From positions 12,789,001 through 12,853,000 of the forward strand of contig NC_088356.1 of the NCBI RefSeq assembly GCF_036884655.1: a DNA stretch of 64,000 nucleotides, given 5' to 3'. The translations under genes were made by a program, and so were the position numbers. Shown piece by piece: positions 13,580-26,500 of this stretch. The DNA is from Musa acuminata AAA Group (lineage: Eukaryota; Streptophyta; Magnoliopsida; Zingiberales; Musaceae). The notes under the pieces are model-generated. The model searched no databases. It was not told the DNA's origin and worked only from the letters and a program-made list of their open reading frames with translations. Numbering within the stretch: the stretch's first letter is position 1; the number at the start of each line of letters is the position of its first letter.

Positions 13580-16117
13580 TCAAGAAGATCTAACCTTGTG
13601 TTGCAGCCTCATTATAGTAGAGACCAATAGTTTGTCTCCAATTATCTGCCTTAACTTCTTCACCAGGTCAATCCGGCTTATCTTTCCCTTCTGGCAAAAC
13701 GAAAATAAAAAATATATATATACATATATATAGTCAGGAACAGAGTGGCTCAAAAGAGAAAACAACATGACTTGTCAATAAATCTTTAGGACCTTAAATT
13801 CATCATATTGAGTGTGAACCAAGTCCATGTCCTCCGGAGGCACTTTAGTTGAAATTGCTGCAAATAACATTGAAAACGGCATCCACGGTGAGGTTGGAAT
13901 TCTTGGCATCGTTCTGGACACAGGAGCCTGAGCTTTATTTCCAAAGGCCAGAGATGGCTGAAAAGCCTTATCCTAAAGTATCAAATAATAATAATAATAA
14001 TAGTTAAGAATCCAAAAAACACACAATGGCAAAGGGCAAAAAATCACCTTAGATGCACATAATAGATTGCAATAGAAAATATAAGATCTGTGAATCACTG
14101 CCAATGAAGCTTATATATAAACTTATAAGATATTAAATTAGTTCAAACTTCCACATAATCAGATGTAATAGAAGATAAAGTTCTAGAATCAATTACATGG
14201 TCTAGAGAGACACACCAAACCGCTTTTCTCTGTTTGTCATTTTCACCACAATAGAAAAACCTCTCAACAGATGAGGTAAATAGATAATTGATCAAAAAGC
14301 AAACTACTTTTGAAAAACCTCATGGATTTTTACAACCCGAGCCTTGTTTTCTAGTTCAGCAATCCTATAAAATATGAAAGGAATCAGAAATTTGCAACAC
14401 ACACACCTGTAATAAGCTGTGAGGTGAACCAGAATTTGTGAGGGCAGATACATTAGATTTACTTTCTTTCCCAACCAGCCATTCTGCAGTCACATCAATA
14501 TACACACTTTTCAAAAATTTTATATATAACTGTAAAAAAGTAATCCATGGATGTTGACTAAATAATACTACAACTACATTACCTTTAAGTTTGGAGGTCA
14601 CCTTAAAAGTCACTATGTATTCTGCATATATATGGGTATACATATTCATATCCCATATAATATAATGAGTTGGCTTTTGAAGATCATCTACACCAGTGTC
14701 AAAGTTCTCATTACTAGGTTGACACTGGTTAGACCCAGGGTAAATGAGTTCCGCGTTTCCCATTATAATGCGGCACAACATTAGGTGTATGACACCATTT
14801 TCGTCAACATCAGAATAACTAGCACTGTAGATAACATGTGCAAACAAGTCATAGTTTTTCATAATGGACTGTTAGCTTAAAAAAAAAAGAAGCAAAAAAA
14901 TAACTGGCAGGAGCCACTAATTCAGATAGAAAACTGTTGGCAGCCTTCGCCAAAAAGAGATTAAAGTACTCCAATATGCACAAACATGAAAAACCTAGTA
15001 TCAAAAGCAGGCCTCACCAGATTTTAGAACAATTTGCAGGGGCGAGATGAATGCCATTGCCATAAAGGCATTTCTGCTCAGGTCTTGTCAGAGTCCCATG
15101 CAACATCATCCCTTCCACTGCATCCTTTGATGAAGCAAGCCATGCGTAACGGACATTTGCATTGCCACGCACCTTTTTAGCAATTTCGACCTGCTCTTGG
15201 AAAAGGTTAAAACGAACTTGACCTAAATCATTTCTCAATGGGGTCCTAAGGATTCCAAGAATGTCTTTTGCATCAATGAGTTTGCCCAACCCTTGAAGTA
15301 ACATTTCCTGCACAGCTCTATTAACTTGGCAACCACTTGCAGGTGCTTGACAAATTCTAGAAGCAGGGACATTAGAAGGTAATGCAGAACCTGACTCATT
15401 TTCTCCAACTGCTTCATTGACTTCAACATAAATATTACAATCACTAGCAGAATTCTTTTCACTCTTGACCCTCTTGACATTAGACATAGCCTCATCATCA
15501 GGTCGTGAACTTGAGCTTTCAGCTGCACTAATGGAAATCTCAAAATGGTCATTTGTTTCATGTTTCCTATTTGCATCAGGATTCATGTAGACCTGAATAT
15601 CATTGTCAGAGTGATGGTATCTATGCAATACATAACATTCAGGACGTAATTCTGGAAAGAAGCATTTTCCATGATCATCAATCCAAGCTATTGGCTTCAC
15701 CAAACCTGTTTCCAAGACTATACAAATCATGTAAATGTAGTCTAACAACAATTGCTGATTTCGAAAACCTGCCTCAGTAATCGCTTTCTTTGACCGAAAA
15801 TCTTCCTGAACCAAACTCACAATATTCTCAGGAAAATCTTTCCATTCACCATTCTCATATGCCAGCACACGTTTTGGCAACCCACTTTTTGTGAAGTTGT
15901 AATAATTCTTGAGAATATGAGTCTCTGGATGGCAGCCTAAGTTAGTTTTACAGCCTTTTGTGATGGAAACCCTTCGAGAGGATTGGCCTGGAATAAGATG
16001 ATCACCACATCCTACCAGGCCTTGGCCAACATCAGTGAAGTATAAGGCAGGATCTCTTTTCCTCTTGAGATCATGTTTTTCACCTTTATCCAATGCCTTT
16101 ACGTTCATCTGTTCCAT
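13580..16117 (-). CDS. SRO1: RCD1/SRO1-type regulator (WWE, PARP-like and RST domains)
   Basis: A plant stress and hormone-signalling scaffold of the RADICAL-INDUCED CELL DEATH1 / SIMILAR TO RCD ONE family, nuclear in known members. Five coding exons on the minus strand: 16117-15018, 14824-14583, 14483-14407, 13972-13793 and 13690-13580. They join to 569 residues, matching RCD1/SRO1 size. A WWE domain is at about 69-165 (NYYNFTKSGLPKR and the WIDDHGKCFFPEL stretch). A basic, serine-rich linker follows. The PARP-like fold is at about 305-447 (GNGIHLAPA, DENGV, GVDDLQKP). The C-terminal RST domain is at about 500-565 (SPWMPFSMLFAAIS, then KISRIDLVKKLRQIIG), which in RCD1 binds many transcription factors. 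RCD1-type PARP domains are usually considered catalytically inactive. Exon 5 could instead splice at CAAG|GTTAG, so the last few residues are less certain. Confidence 0.93.
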
Positions 16118-19100
16118 TTTTACTCACGATGATAACTGCAAACCACTGACTAATTCTCTCTGATTTACTTGTCTCCACGAAGCATGCCTACTAACTTACA
16201 GTATTTACAAATACTCATGGTAGAATAGCCAGAAAAATTCATGTCAGGGAAGTCTGCGATCAAGGATACCCTGATACAGTATACACAATATTTAAGATGC
16301 TCCTACTGAGTTTCTTAATATAATTCTTATTATAAAATGAAAACAAATCTGGAAAGATACTAAAAGCTTCATCAAAAGTATCAAAAGAATTGTTACATCC
16401 CAGTAGCAAAAACCAAACTAGACCAAGCAAAGCAAGAAAAATAAAAGAAAAGGAACAGTTATGACACCACCCTGCACATGAAAAAAAAAAAAGACCTTAT
16501 GTAAATAGGTCATATTAGAGAATAAACATTTAACCTAGATTAGAGCGCGACAAAGAAAAAACGAAACATTACTCACTATATAAAATGGACCACAAAACCC
16601 CCAAGTTTATACGATAAGAATCCAATCCCCTAAGAAGCTATATCTATAGCTCAGACAAGTGGTCAATTTCCATGATTTTCGTGATAGTGTAACTTTATAC
16701 CATATGAGAGTCGTTAGGCCTATGCATCTATTTAAAATTCATTTGTAGACCAGGAGATCATGAAAAACTTGAAATTTAATTCTGCAAGCATCCCAAACAT
16801 AAATTCAAAAAATTCCACAATTGGTATTTATAAAAAAAAAATTATCAAGGAGAGGAAGGAGACATGCCAAATGTTTTCATTGAATAAGGTAAATTCAAAA
16901 AGATGGTGGATAACATCAAGAAACACAACTGAAACAAATTAGTACCCGGCCCTACAACAACCACAGCAAGAAAACTTTGACAGGAACACAAAGCAGCATT
17001 CACATGACAAAATAAAATGTTTAAAGAATTAACTAACTGGAGTGATTTTTGTTACCATGTTGCATTTCCATCAATAAAATTTACTTCGTTAATGAGGTGA
17101 TTTATAGTTTTGAACACTTGCAAGGTTACACTGAGCCTTCTTTAAGTTTATCTTGAGATTTTTTTTCCTAAATAGGATTTGGCAGAACAACAAGATCTCC
17201 AAATGAAAAGCTTCTTCCATGCAAGTATTTAACTCGCTTAGGGTGAAAACAACATATGAACTCTTGAAAGGTGTATTATGTTACTGAGACGATTTAAATA
17301 GAATTGGTTACAAGTCTCGAGTCATCCAGGAAGCTGACCTGGTTTGTCTGGTATCCAACAAAAGCAAAGAGAAGACCTATTATATGGTTAAGAACAAAGC
17401 CAGTACAATCTAGATAAATACTCACTGTTGAAAAGATATAAGCTAAGCACAATGAAAGCTTTTGACTTCTTCCATTGGTAAAAAAGCATTCTGGTGCCAG
17501 TATGAACCAACATTCCCAGAGCCAAAAGGGTTAACTACAGGTAGGATAACCACTGAGAAAAATTGCAACCAACCAGAGGCCATGTCAATCTGATTGTTGG
17601 CATGGCAAGCAACAAGGAGCAGCTTTTGGTTTGTCTGTCTAGCTAGAATCTAGGCAACAAAATTAGACACCTCAGAATTTGCACCAATAAATCAAGAGAA
17701 CCAGTAAAGATAGAGATCAGTCTGAAAGAAGACAAACAGAGGTCAAGCTGAAAGATCTGTACACTCTCTTTCATTGCTGCCCTGTATCCTCCATAACTGA
17801 TCTCCAAAACATCCTGAACATCTTGCAATCATTAACGAACAATGGTGTAAAGTTGAATATTCCACATTTAACTTTAAAAAGGGTGGCTTCAAAATTCCCG
17901 TTGGTGCCAATCCATGTCAGGCTGCTGCATACATTAAAATACTTTGGCTTGCTGCAGTTCTTAAATCCAGAGATATTTGTTGAGAACAAAAATCACTCCA
18001 ACAAATCCTTGATTATACTTTGCAATCTTAACAGTCACAAGCAAATGGATCTGCTATATTCTTTTTGTACCAAATATTATACACCAACCACTAAATCATT
18101 GCTACAATTGTCGGGATAAAAGACCATCAAAGAAGCATCGTAAGAGGCAATCCGATACACAACACGAACAACCTGTCAAGCATCTAAAATTCGTGCACGC
18201 AAGCAGATGCCTCAAGATAACAATAATTAGCTGAATATCGTTTACAACAAATATAAAATACCGAAAAAACATGCAAAGTTTTTTTTTTTGGTAGATAAAA
18301 AATTCCAACTTCAAACACAAATAAACCATACGTTACTAAGGGTTTAAGTTTTTTCTGCAGAAAATCAAGCAGCAAATATTTTTTTAAAAAGAAAAGCAAA
18401 GTTAACTGAAATCGTTAATCGTTTTCCACGGATGGATAGCAAAAATTAGACGTGGAACAAACTCCAGCAGCACCAGCAACATCGACCGAACAACAACAAA
18501 CACGAAAACGCAATACAAATTTCAGGCAATCTCAGAGCAGCAGGTAATCAATGATGAACCACGTGAAGTTCACAAGAAAATTGACCCTCTCGTTCAACAT
18601 GCGTCATGATTATGGAAAAGATACCATCAAACATTATCAGATCGCTCGATTCCAACACGATCCTCGATAAAGACTACGGCTTCTCTTCGAGAACGGCATA
18701 CCGAGTAAAATAAGAACCATAACCCATACCCAAAACCAATTCAACACATAAAAGAACCCGGATCAACTGAAAACACGCATAACTACGAACAAATCGAGGA
18801 ATCAAGTCAAATAAAACGCCGATCGGATTCGAGACACATCAAAATCAAAGCTGAATCCCACGAAAAACAGGGGCCAAACCTCGGGAACGGAGGTCTAGAG
18901 GCGAGATGCAGAGGATCGATACCTAAAGAGGTAAAGGTTGTCAATTAGGTGATGCGTCTCCGATCGAAGGCCTCTGTCTCTCTCATCCGATCTCCGTGTT
19001 CGGGGGCGGCGGTTTTTGGACCCCTAGATTTGGGAGAGCGAGAAACGAAGAGCAAGCAACAAGGGCGTCACGCCGGGGCAGAGGCGGACTACAAATAGCG
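16118..19100 (-). other. Likely 5' UTR intron(s) and leader exon of the SRO gene
   Basis: A TTTGCAG acceptor at 16136-16142 (minus strand) lies about 20 bases before the SRO start codon, so the leader is probably spliced. Two good donors on the minus strand, CTTTAG|GTATCG near 18929 and CCCGAG|GTTTGG near 18880, end a GC-richer stretch at about 18880-19100 that could be the first exon. Between them is AT-rich sequence with no other gene. RCD1-family genes commonly have introns in the 5' UTR. This is inference without transcript data. Confidence 0.45.
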
Positions 19101-21207
19101 GAGGACAGTCGGCGGTCCGCCCCGCTTTCTTGCGAAAAACGAAGATGACGAAGAGTCACCGACATACCTCGATCCGACGGACGACCACCAAGTTTAAACG
19201 TCGAATCGACTGTGATCGAACGTGAACCGTTGATCAGATTCGATATTTTGAGGGACGAGGGGATCGATCCAGGGCGCATTGGTGTCGACTGAGGTACTAA
19301 CCGCTCCAGAAACGGACACGTGGCGAGCCTGTGCGTAAGGGTTGACCCACGGGAAAGGAAACAGGAGCGAATGGTTTGGTAAGTTGGATCAAAGACTACA
19401 CAGGGCCACAAATCGATTTGGGGGTGGAGGTGATCGATTGTTGCAAGTCCTCTTTAACTACGTGGCTTAAGCGGACTTGGCTTGCCGGTGAGTGTGGCCC
19501 ACGCAGCGAGTGTACCAAAGAAATCGGAGATAGATTTGGGTAGAGGTTAAATTTGCTTTCCATTAATGAGCGGTTAAAGGTCCCACAATAAAGGAAAAAG
19601 ATAATTATTGAAACTTGCAATGTGAACTACTTCTCCGAAGACCAGACAATATTATAAATATACGCCTACTTGTCGACCACGCGGGGCTTCCGTCGGTCAA
19701 GCAATCACATATGTTCCCACAGTATCTCTCTCGCTCTTTCTCTCTCTCTCTCTTCTCTTCTCTAGTCGAGGAAAAAGAAACGATAAGCTTTATGTAAATA
19801 ATATAATATACGTAAGCTAAATCTTGATATTGGATATCAAATTATCAAAATATTCACAGCCGTAGGACAAAAAAAAAAAGCAGACAAAGAACTGTTATCG
19901 GGAGTCTCCAATTCAAGACATACCAAACGATGGTTACCTTCCACCCAAGGACATCAAGGAAGAAGACAACGAACCAGTATTCAATCCAATCCAATCCCCA
20001 GCGCTCATGTGCCTCCGTTCGAAGACGGAAACGCAAAATCAGTGCGGCTCGAGCTTATCCGCCTCCGTTCGGCGGCGCACGACCGCCACACGTCTCCGCC
20101 CATCAAAAGTCCCGTGTGCGTCCAGCGTTTGGGTCCCTCGTGCGAAGGCTGGAGGGCGGCCTCCCTGACGTGCAGAGCTGGGACCCACCTCATCCGTCTC
20201 CACGCGCGTGTTCCGACGATGAAGGGCAGTATGTTGTTCCCGCGAACCGACTCCTTGTTTCACCGCAACGTCGGAGCTCAAAGAAGAGATGTGAGCGAGT
20301 TCTCGTTTGGTTTTTCGGCTGTAGAGAAATGGACTTGCGGACTAACGTCGACTCGAGCGGCAGCAGCATTTCTGCAAATGGTGGTTTTTGCCGCGCGCGC
20401 ATTCGATGGGGAACCTGTCGTCGTCGTCAAACAAACCAATCGGGGTGGGTCGGCACAAGAATATTTTTGTGATGCTCGGAATCTAAAAAACAGCTCTTGG
20501 TTTGAGAGAAATAGGATCGAGCGATGTTTTTTACATGATGGACAGAAGAAAGAGGTAGGTGAACTTCAGTTTGGGTGGAGGGACACCTCGCTCACATCTC
20601 AGAGCTGCTGGCTGCTGCCACCGGAAAATTTAATTTGTTTTGTTTGTTTTAGGTTGCGGAATCCAAGGGAGGGAGGGAGAGAGGGGGGGGGGGAGATATC
20701 CCTGACAAGCCACCTCTTTCCAATCAACTCCCCTTGATTGTCTAATTTTAAGGCCTCCGTTGGCATCATCCTTCCTAAATTAGCCCTCCTTCCAACCTTT
20801 CCCATCTCCTCTATCAAATATCTCTTGCTTTTTTATGTACCCCCTTCCCTTCCCCTTCTTTATGGCGAAGCTTGTTTACTGTCCATTTAAGGCTCCTCCC
20901 GTTTCCTTCTTTCCATCTTCCCTTCATATACCCATACCCATCTCGCATCCTCATATCCCATCTCCGCAATCAACTCTCTTCTGCTTCTCCTTCTCCTTCT
21001 CCTTCGACTTGTCTTCCATATTTTTCTCCATGGATTAATTCCCACCGAGCACCATTCTCCTCGGAGGCGTCCCCCACATCTCCTTCTTTTGTTATTATGG
21101 TACATGTGCGTATCTTAATGCTAAAGCTTCTTTTATGGACCCCATGAACTGAAGTGCATGGTTTGTTCCTTAATGTCTTGGAGATTTGAAGAACTTGCTC
21201 TCCTTCT
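19101..21207. other. Head-to-head promoter region between SRO (minus) and RAV-like (plus) genes
   Basis: No gene recognised. The GC-rich 242-codon frame at 20009-20737 has no family resemblance and lies in a GC-rich promoter-like area. A CT tract lies at 19727-19758, and a long pyrimidine-rich leader precedes the RAV-like start (20830-21030). Confidence 0.5.
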
Positions 21208-22783
21208 ATGCATTTATCTGAAACGGAGATGGACGAATCATTAAGGTGAGCTCTTTGTCCCAGATCGACGTCCTTTTCTTGTATGCTCGACCCCTCTCTG
21301 CACCCCTTGCTTATGTTTCTTCTCGCATGAATGAATACCTCATCTCCGTAGGTGCCCCCTCGACAAGCCAGAACACTTGAGAAATTACACCGCCTGCTGC
21401 TCAACCGGATCCGTCTTCCGCATTCCTTCTAGGGAAGAGGACGCCGGCAGCATGATCTCAGTGGCAACCACCATGGCAGCGGGACGCGAAGGATCCGATT
21501 CTAACAGCATCGTTAATTGGGTTAGCTTCGCCCCCTGCATGGCGACCACCTCCAACACCTCCACCCGATACAAAGGCGTCATGCTGCAACAGAACGGACA
21601 CTGGGGCGCGCAGATCTACGCTCACGGTCACCGCATCTGGCTCGGCACCTTCAAGTCGGAGCAGGCGGCGGCAGCTGCTTACGACAGCGCGGCTATCAAG
21701 CTCCACCATGGCGACTCGCACCGCAACCTCCCCGCGACCCCGCTCACCGCCCACGAGCACAAGTTCCAGGAGACGTTCACCACCGACGAGGTGCTTGACA
21801 TGATCAAGATGGGATCGTACGAGTCACGGATGGAGGAATACGTTAGGCGACACGCCATTGCAGCAGCCGCTGTCAAGGCGGCGCCGAGGCCGAGCCTCCC
21901 TCACGCTGGCACAAGCGGCAATGTGGCTTTCCTGGAGATGTTCCTCAAGGAACTGACGCCAAGCGACGTCGGGAAGCTCAACAGGCTGGTCATACCGAAG
22001 AAGCACGCGACCAAGTACTTTCCACAGGTGGCTTCGGTGACGGCCGATGAGGTGATGGTCGAGTTCGTGGACCGAGAAGACCGCTCGTGGACATTCCGAT
22101 ACTGTTACTGGAAGAGCAGCCAGAGTTACGTCTTCACCAAGGGCTGGAATAAGTTTGTGAAGGAGAAGAGACTTCAGGCCAAGGACACGGTGGCATTCTA
22201 TAGGTGTGAGGAGAGGGATGGACTCCGGAGAACGTACTGCTTGATCGACATCATTCGGTGCAGTGGCGACGGTCATCGCACTAGTGGTTTTAGTTGGAGC
22301 AAGAACGGGGCGGTGGGACTGGGACTCAGCTGTAAGAGGAAGCCGGAAGAGGGAGACGAGGAAGGCAATCGCACTAGCGGTTTTAGTTGGAGCAAGAACG
22401 GGACGGTGGGACTGGGACTCGGTTGTAAGAGGAAGACGGAAGAAGGAGACGAGGAAGGCGATCGCAGCAGCGGCTATAGCGGGAGGAGCGGGAATGGGGC
22501 AATGGGACTGGGACTCGGTCTGAAGAGGAAGACGGTAGAAGGAGACGAGGAAGGCGATCGCAGCAGTGGCTTCAGCGGGAGCAGGAGTGGTGCGATGGGA
22601 CTGGGACTTAGTTTTAAGAGGAAGACGAAGGAGGAAGATGAGGTAGGAGAGGTAGTATCAGGGTTAGCGGTGACTCAGAAATCATCGGAAGCACGACAGC
22701 AGGAGGAAGAGGAGCAGGAAAAGAGGAAGAAGAGGTTGAGATTGTTCGGTGTCTCGATCACTGACACAAATGATAGGGGATGA
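21208..22783 (+). CDS. AP2/B3 transcription factor, RAV-like (At1g50680/At1g51120 clade)
   Basis: A DNA-binding regulator with an AP2 domain at about 85-140 ([26 protein letters not shown]) and a B3 domain at about 205-316 ([33 protein letters not shown]). A C-terminal RLRLFGVSI motif at about 475 matches the RLFGV repression motif of RAV proteins. The [16 protein letters not shown] AP2 sequence and the SHRNLP stretch fit the divergent At1g50680/At1g51120 clade better than RAV1/TEM1. I propose a small first exon 21208-21245 (with a second in-frame ATG at 21229) joined by a GT-AG intron to 21352-22783, giving 489 residues. If that intron is not used, translation could start at ATG 21452 or 21473; the latter has the better context. 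Between B3 and RLFGV lie four tandem repeats of about 32 residues, described separately. The arrangement downstream of B3 is unlike the family members I know. Confidence 0.88.
22265..22650 (+). repeat. Four in-frame tandem repeats in the RAV-like C-terminus
   Basis: Units begin near 22265, 22364, 22457 and 22553 and are 93-99 bases long. Each encodes a serine/glycine-rich start ([11 protein letters not shown] or RSSGFSG), then GLGL, then KRK, then an acidic end (EEGDEE). All differences in length are multiples of three, so the frame is kept. The third unit carries LGLGL, which fits the LxLxL form of an EAR repression motif, and each KRK resembles a short basic nuclear-localisation patch. Confidence 0.93.
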
Positions 22784-23592
22784 ACAAGAACACGCTTGGG
22801 CACGTACTGATCTTAAGATCCTCCTCTCCCCTCTGTCGATTACTCGATGGTGTTTGCTGCTTAGGTTATTGCGAAGCACCGACTTGCTTATGGTATGGTT
22901 TAGATGGAGCCTTGTTTCATGTTGTTACTTCCTTTCAATGTGAAGGCTTGTAATAGGCTGTAGTATTTTATGAAGAACTGACTTTGTTCTTTAATCGAGC
23001 GTAGCTCCTTTTGTCCGTCCTCTATATTCGATACTTTTTATTCTGTATGGCTCTATTATGTCTCGGGAGGACTAATATTTATTGTAGCAGTGTTTCTTTC
23101 TACTACAAATCATGTTTGCCATTTTGTTGGGGAAAGAGTCTATGATTTGACTGATTTAACATTTTCGACTCAAACTGTTGGATATTGATTTTATAAAACC
23201 TTGAAATTATCTCTCAGTCATATGATTTTAACTCATTTACGGATCACGTGGTTGGCATGTGTCGTCGACATACGTCATCAACACCTGACCGGCTCATCTG
23301 ACCCACCCGAATCTATCTATCTATTCCGGTCGGACCCAATCTAGACCGGGTCGGGTTCAGTCTCGTGAGTGACACAACGAACCCCTCACGACTGGCGGAT
23401 GCGGCGTCCAAAGTACATGTACGGGACGAGGGCCAGAGGAGTGATCTCTCGCTGCGCACCGGTCCTGCGCAAAGCCGTGTCTGAGGTGCTCTCTCTATCT
23501 CCGGTGAATAAAATCGCTGGTGTTCCCGTTCCTTCTCACGGCATTGGTCTCACTTCTGGCTTGGCGGTGGGTGCGACTCGAGAAGAGCGACG
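22784..23592. other. RAV-like 3' flank and PMK promoter/leader
   Basis: No separate gene. The frame open from 23369 runs into PMK exon 2 but carries no family resemblance before the SAPGK motif. It is probably untranslated leader and intron 1. Confidence 0.55.
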
Positions 23593-26500
23593 ATGGAAGT
23601 GTGAGTTCCCCCGTCACGATCCGTTTGCTTCGATTTGCTTCGAAACGTTGCCCTTCTATTCCGAGAAAGGGTTTCTTGATGCGACGCAGTTTTGGGGTTT
23701 CTTCCCCTCATGTCGGTCGGGTCTCAGACTCCTCTTTTCTTGTTTGGATAGAGTTGTTTCGGCCCCCGGAAAGGTTCTGATCACCGGTGGATACCTGATT
23801 CTGGAGAGACCCAACGCGGGGCTCGTTCTCAGCACCACGGCCCGCTTCTATGCGATCGTCAGGCCTCTCTACAATGAGATCAAGCCCGAGAGCTGGGCGT
23901 GGGTCAGTGATTTCTTTTCCTTTAAACCTTCTATGACGTTTCTTATGCGAACGAAAAGATTCGAGATTTTGGAACAACGGAAAAATAGAATCTCGATCAG
24001 CGAGGAGTAACCTATTTGCTCGAACCATCGCAGGAGCTTTCTTATATTAATCAAACTGCAAAAAAGATAACCCAATGGTTGTTGTGACGACAATCTTTTG
24101 GATTTGTTGTTTCTGTTAGCTTCTTGTGGGCGTAATGAAATAGGGTAAATGCAAAGCGAGGAGTGCCCAAAGCCAGAGGCCTCTGAAAATAATGTCATTT
24201 CCATGATGAAGATGATGCATACCTGCGTCAGGGCCAGATTGAAACATGTTCTGGAAGGGTTTATATTTGTTCAGCAGCCCTTTGGTTTTGTCTAAGGCCC
24301 GACAGATAGACTAATTCCGAGCTCCTAACATGTCTGGGGTGAAGTTTGGATGAAAATTTATTTGCAATTGTGCTTTTTCGCTCCCCGAGGTGATCCTCTC
24401 GTTTCAATTGGTGATTATTGAAACATATTTATCATAAATAAAAATGGAATAATTAATTTTAATGGTCAAGTAGATTTTTCATGTTGGCACATAAGACTGT
24501 TAAAATTCCCTAGTCCTAGCTGTGCAGATTTAAGATAGAAAATTTACCTTCCCCTTTGTATATGTGGAGAAAAATTATCACAAATGTAAAGAGCCAGATG
24601 ATACAACATAACAACAACAAGCATAATGTCCCAACTATTCGGGTTAGCTACATGAATGTTTTTATTTTTTTATTTTTCTGCAAATGGCAAGTGGTGATGA
24701 TGGGATTCGACCCTTGTACTTTGCTATCAAACAGTCAAAGTCTTAACTAGGCAGCTATCATTCTCATGTGGATATGCTTTTATTCAGCATTTTCTTTTTA
24801 TTGTTCCTAGCAGCCTTCTTAGTTTTTCTTCTTTCTCTTCTTATATCACTAATATTGATCCAGATTATTTCACCACATCTATAAGTTTCCTTTGAACATG
24901 CACATACCATCTTAGACTCTTTGTCATTTATGTAAAGAACGATATGACACAATCTCAATAACTTAGATATTCTAGATTAATTTTTCTTATTATGATCCCA
25001 CTTGATATGATTACTGATCCAACGACTTGGTGGCCTAATAACATAAAACCCAATAAAATTGAAGCCCAAGTTAATATTGGCAAGTTCCATTTAGTCCTAT
25101 AAGCCATCACAACATCTCCCAATTTTGGTAAAAGATTAATGGGGGATGTCATACTTTTTCTATCTAAAGGCTTAGAGTGTGTTTTGGAACACATTTGAAA
25201 TGTGTATTGAGAACCCAATACATATTTCAAGTGTGACTTGGTGTTTGATAAATTTTTGTTTTTAAGTCACAGTGGACCTAAATGCTGCAATGTAAATGCT
25301 CAAATGCTGATGCTACCTGAAGGTAGTATTAGCATAGAGCATTTGAGGGATGCTAATGAATTTTTTTTAATTTTCCAATGTATCATATAACATTCTTTAA
25401 AATAATAAGATTACCACTATATTATAAAATTCCTAACCCTCATTTCCTCTCCCCTTCTATCGATTTCTGTTGTTGCCGACTCCTCTCACATGTCTTCTAT
25501 AAGGTAGAATTCTATTTATTTATTTTGAAAGGTTATTTTACATTCATTTACATGAATATATATTTTATTTATAATATATCTAAGCAGTACAATTTTTTTT
25601 TGTAAGATTACATACATTTATTTATTTATTTATTTACTTTTTAATTTTTTAAAAAAATATGTATTCACTTTTGAATAAATATGAAAAATGTTAGAAGGAT
25701 AAATTTGTCACGTAATATTTAATGGATTTTTAGAATATAATTTTACCAAAAAATACTTACGTTAATGCACATTTAAAATGCAGTCTTCATCAATTGTTTA
25801 CCAGATACTTAAGGTATTCCATAATTGCATATTCACTCAAATCTCTTTCTCCAAATGCCTATTAAAAATACGAATGTGTTTCCAAACGGACCCTTAAAGT
25901 TCTCATCTTGTACCCCATCACATAGCTAAGAATCATTTCATAGTAGGCAGCTAGGAGGCTCACAACTCAGCATTGTGGTGACTCCATGATTTGATAATTG
26001 ATATACCTCTGACCTTTTCCATGTGCAACTTTTTCCTGCTTGAGTTTGTACATGATTATTAAGTCCACTCTGAGATGATTTATGTTAAGAAGTGATTTGA
26101 TAAAGTGCCAAAATGATTAAGCACAAAGTTACTTTCTTGCTTAGGTATCGGGATTGGTGGTTTTTAGTCTCTGTGCATGAATATTTCATGTAACCGTGCA
26201 TACCTTTGTGGTTTGATCTTCCTTTTTTTTTAAAAAAAATATTTGATGCCTTAATTGAAAAGAAACAAATATATCCTTCTTTCATGCTGTATTAAGCAGT
26301 GAAATAAATCTTATTGATTTCTGATCAAACTATTCATGTATTTTAATATTATGTACAACTTGTTGGGCTTATTTCACTGATCTATACTTGTTTCAGGCAT
26401 GGACAGATGTTAAAGTAACATCTCCTCAGCTATCTAGAGAGTGCACATACAAATTATCACTTAAAAACTCAACCTTGCAATGCACCTCCTCAAGGCAAGT

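Noticed and set aside
20009..20737. 242-codon GC-rich open frame in the RAV-like promoter
   Set aside because: No domain or family likeness. Overlapping long frames on both strands are expected in GC-rich sequence.
22263..22523. 86-codon second frame over the RAV-like repeats with GRWDWDS repeats
   Set aside because: A shadow of the tandem DNA repeat in another frame.
23369..23592. Long N-terminal extension of PMK in the same frame
   Set aside because: No resemblance to PMK. The spliced [11 protein letters not shown] start fits the family exactly.
24590..24760. Possible tRNA gene suggested by a GGGATTCGACCC sequence
   Set aside because: No acceptor stem or anticodon arm can be folded around it.
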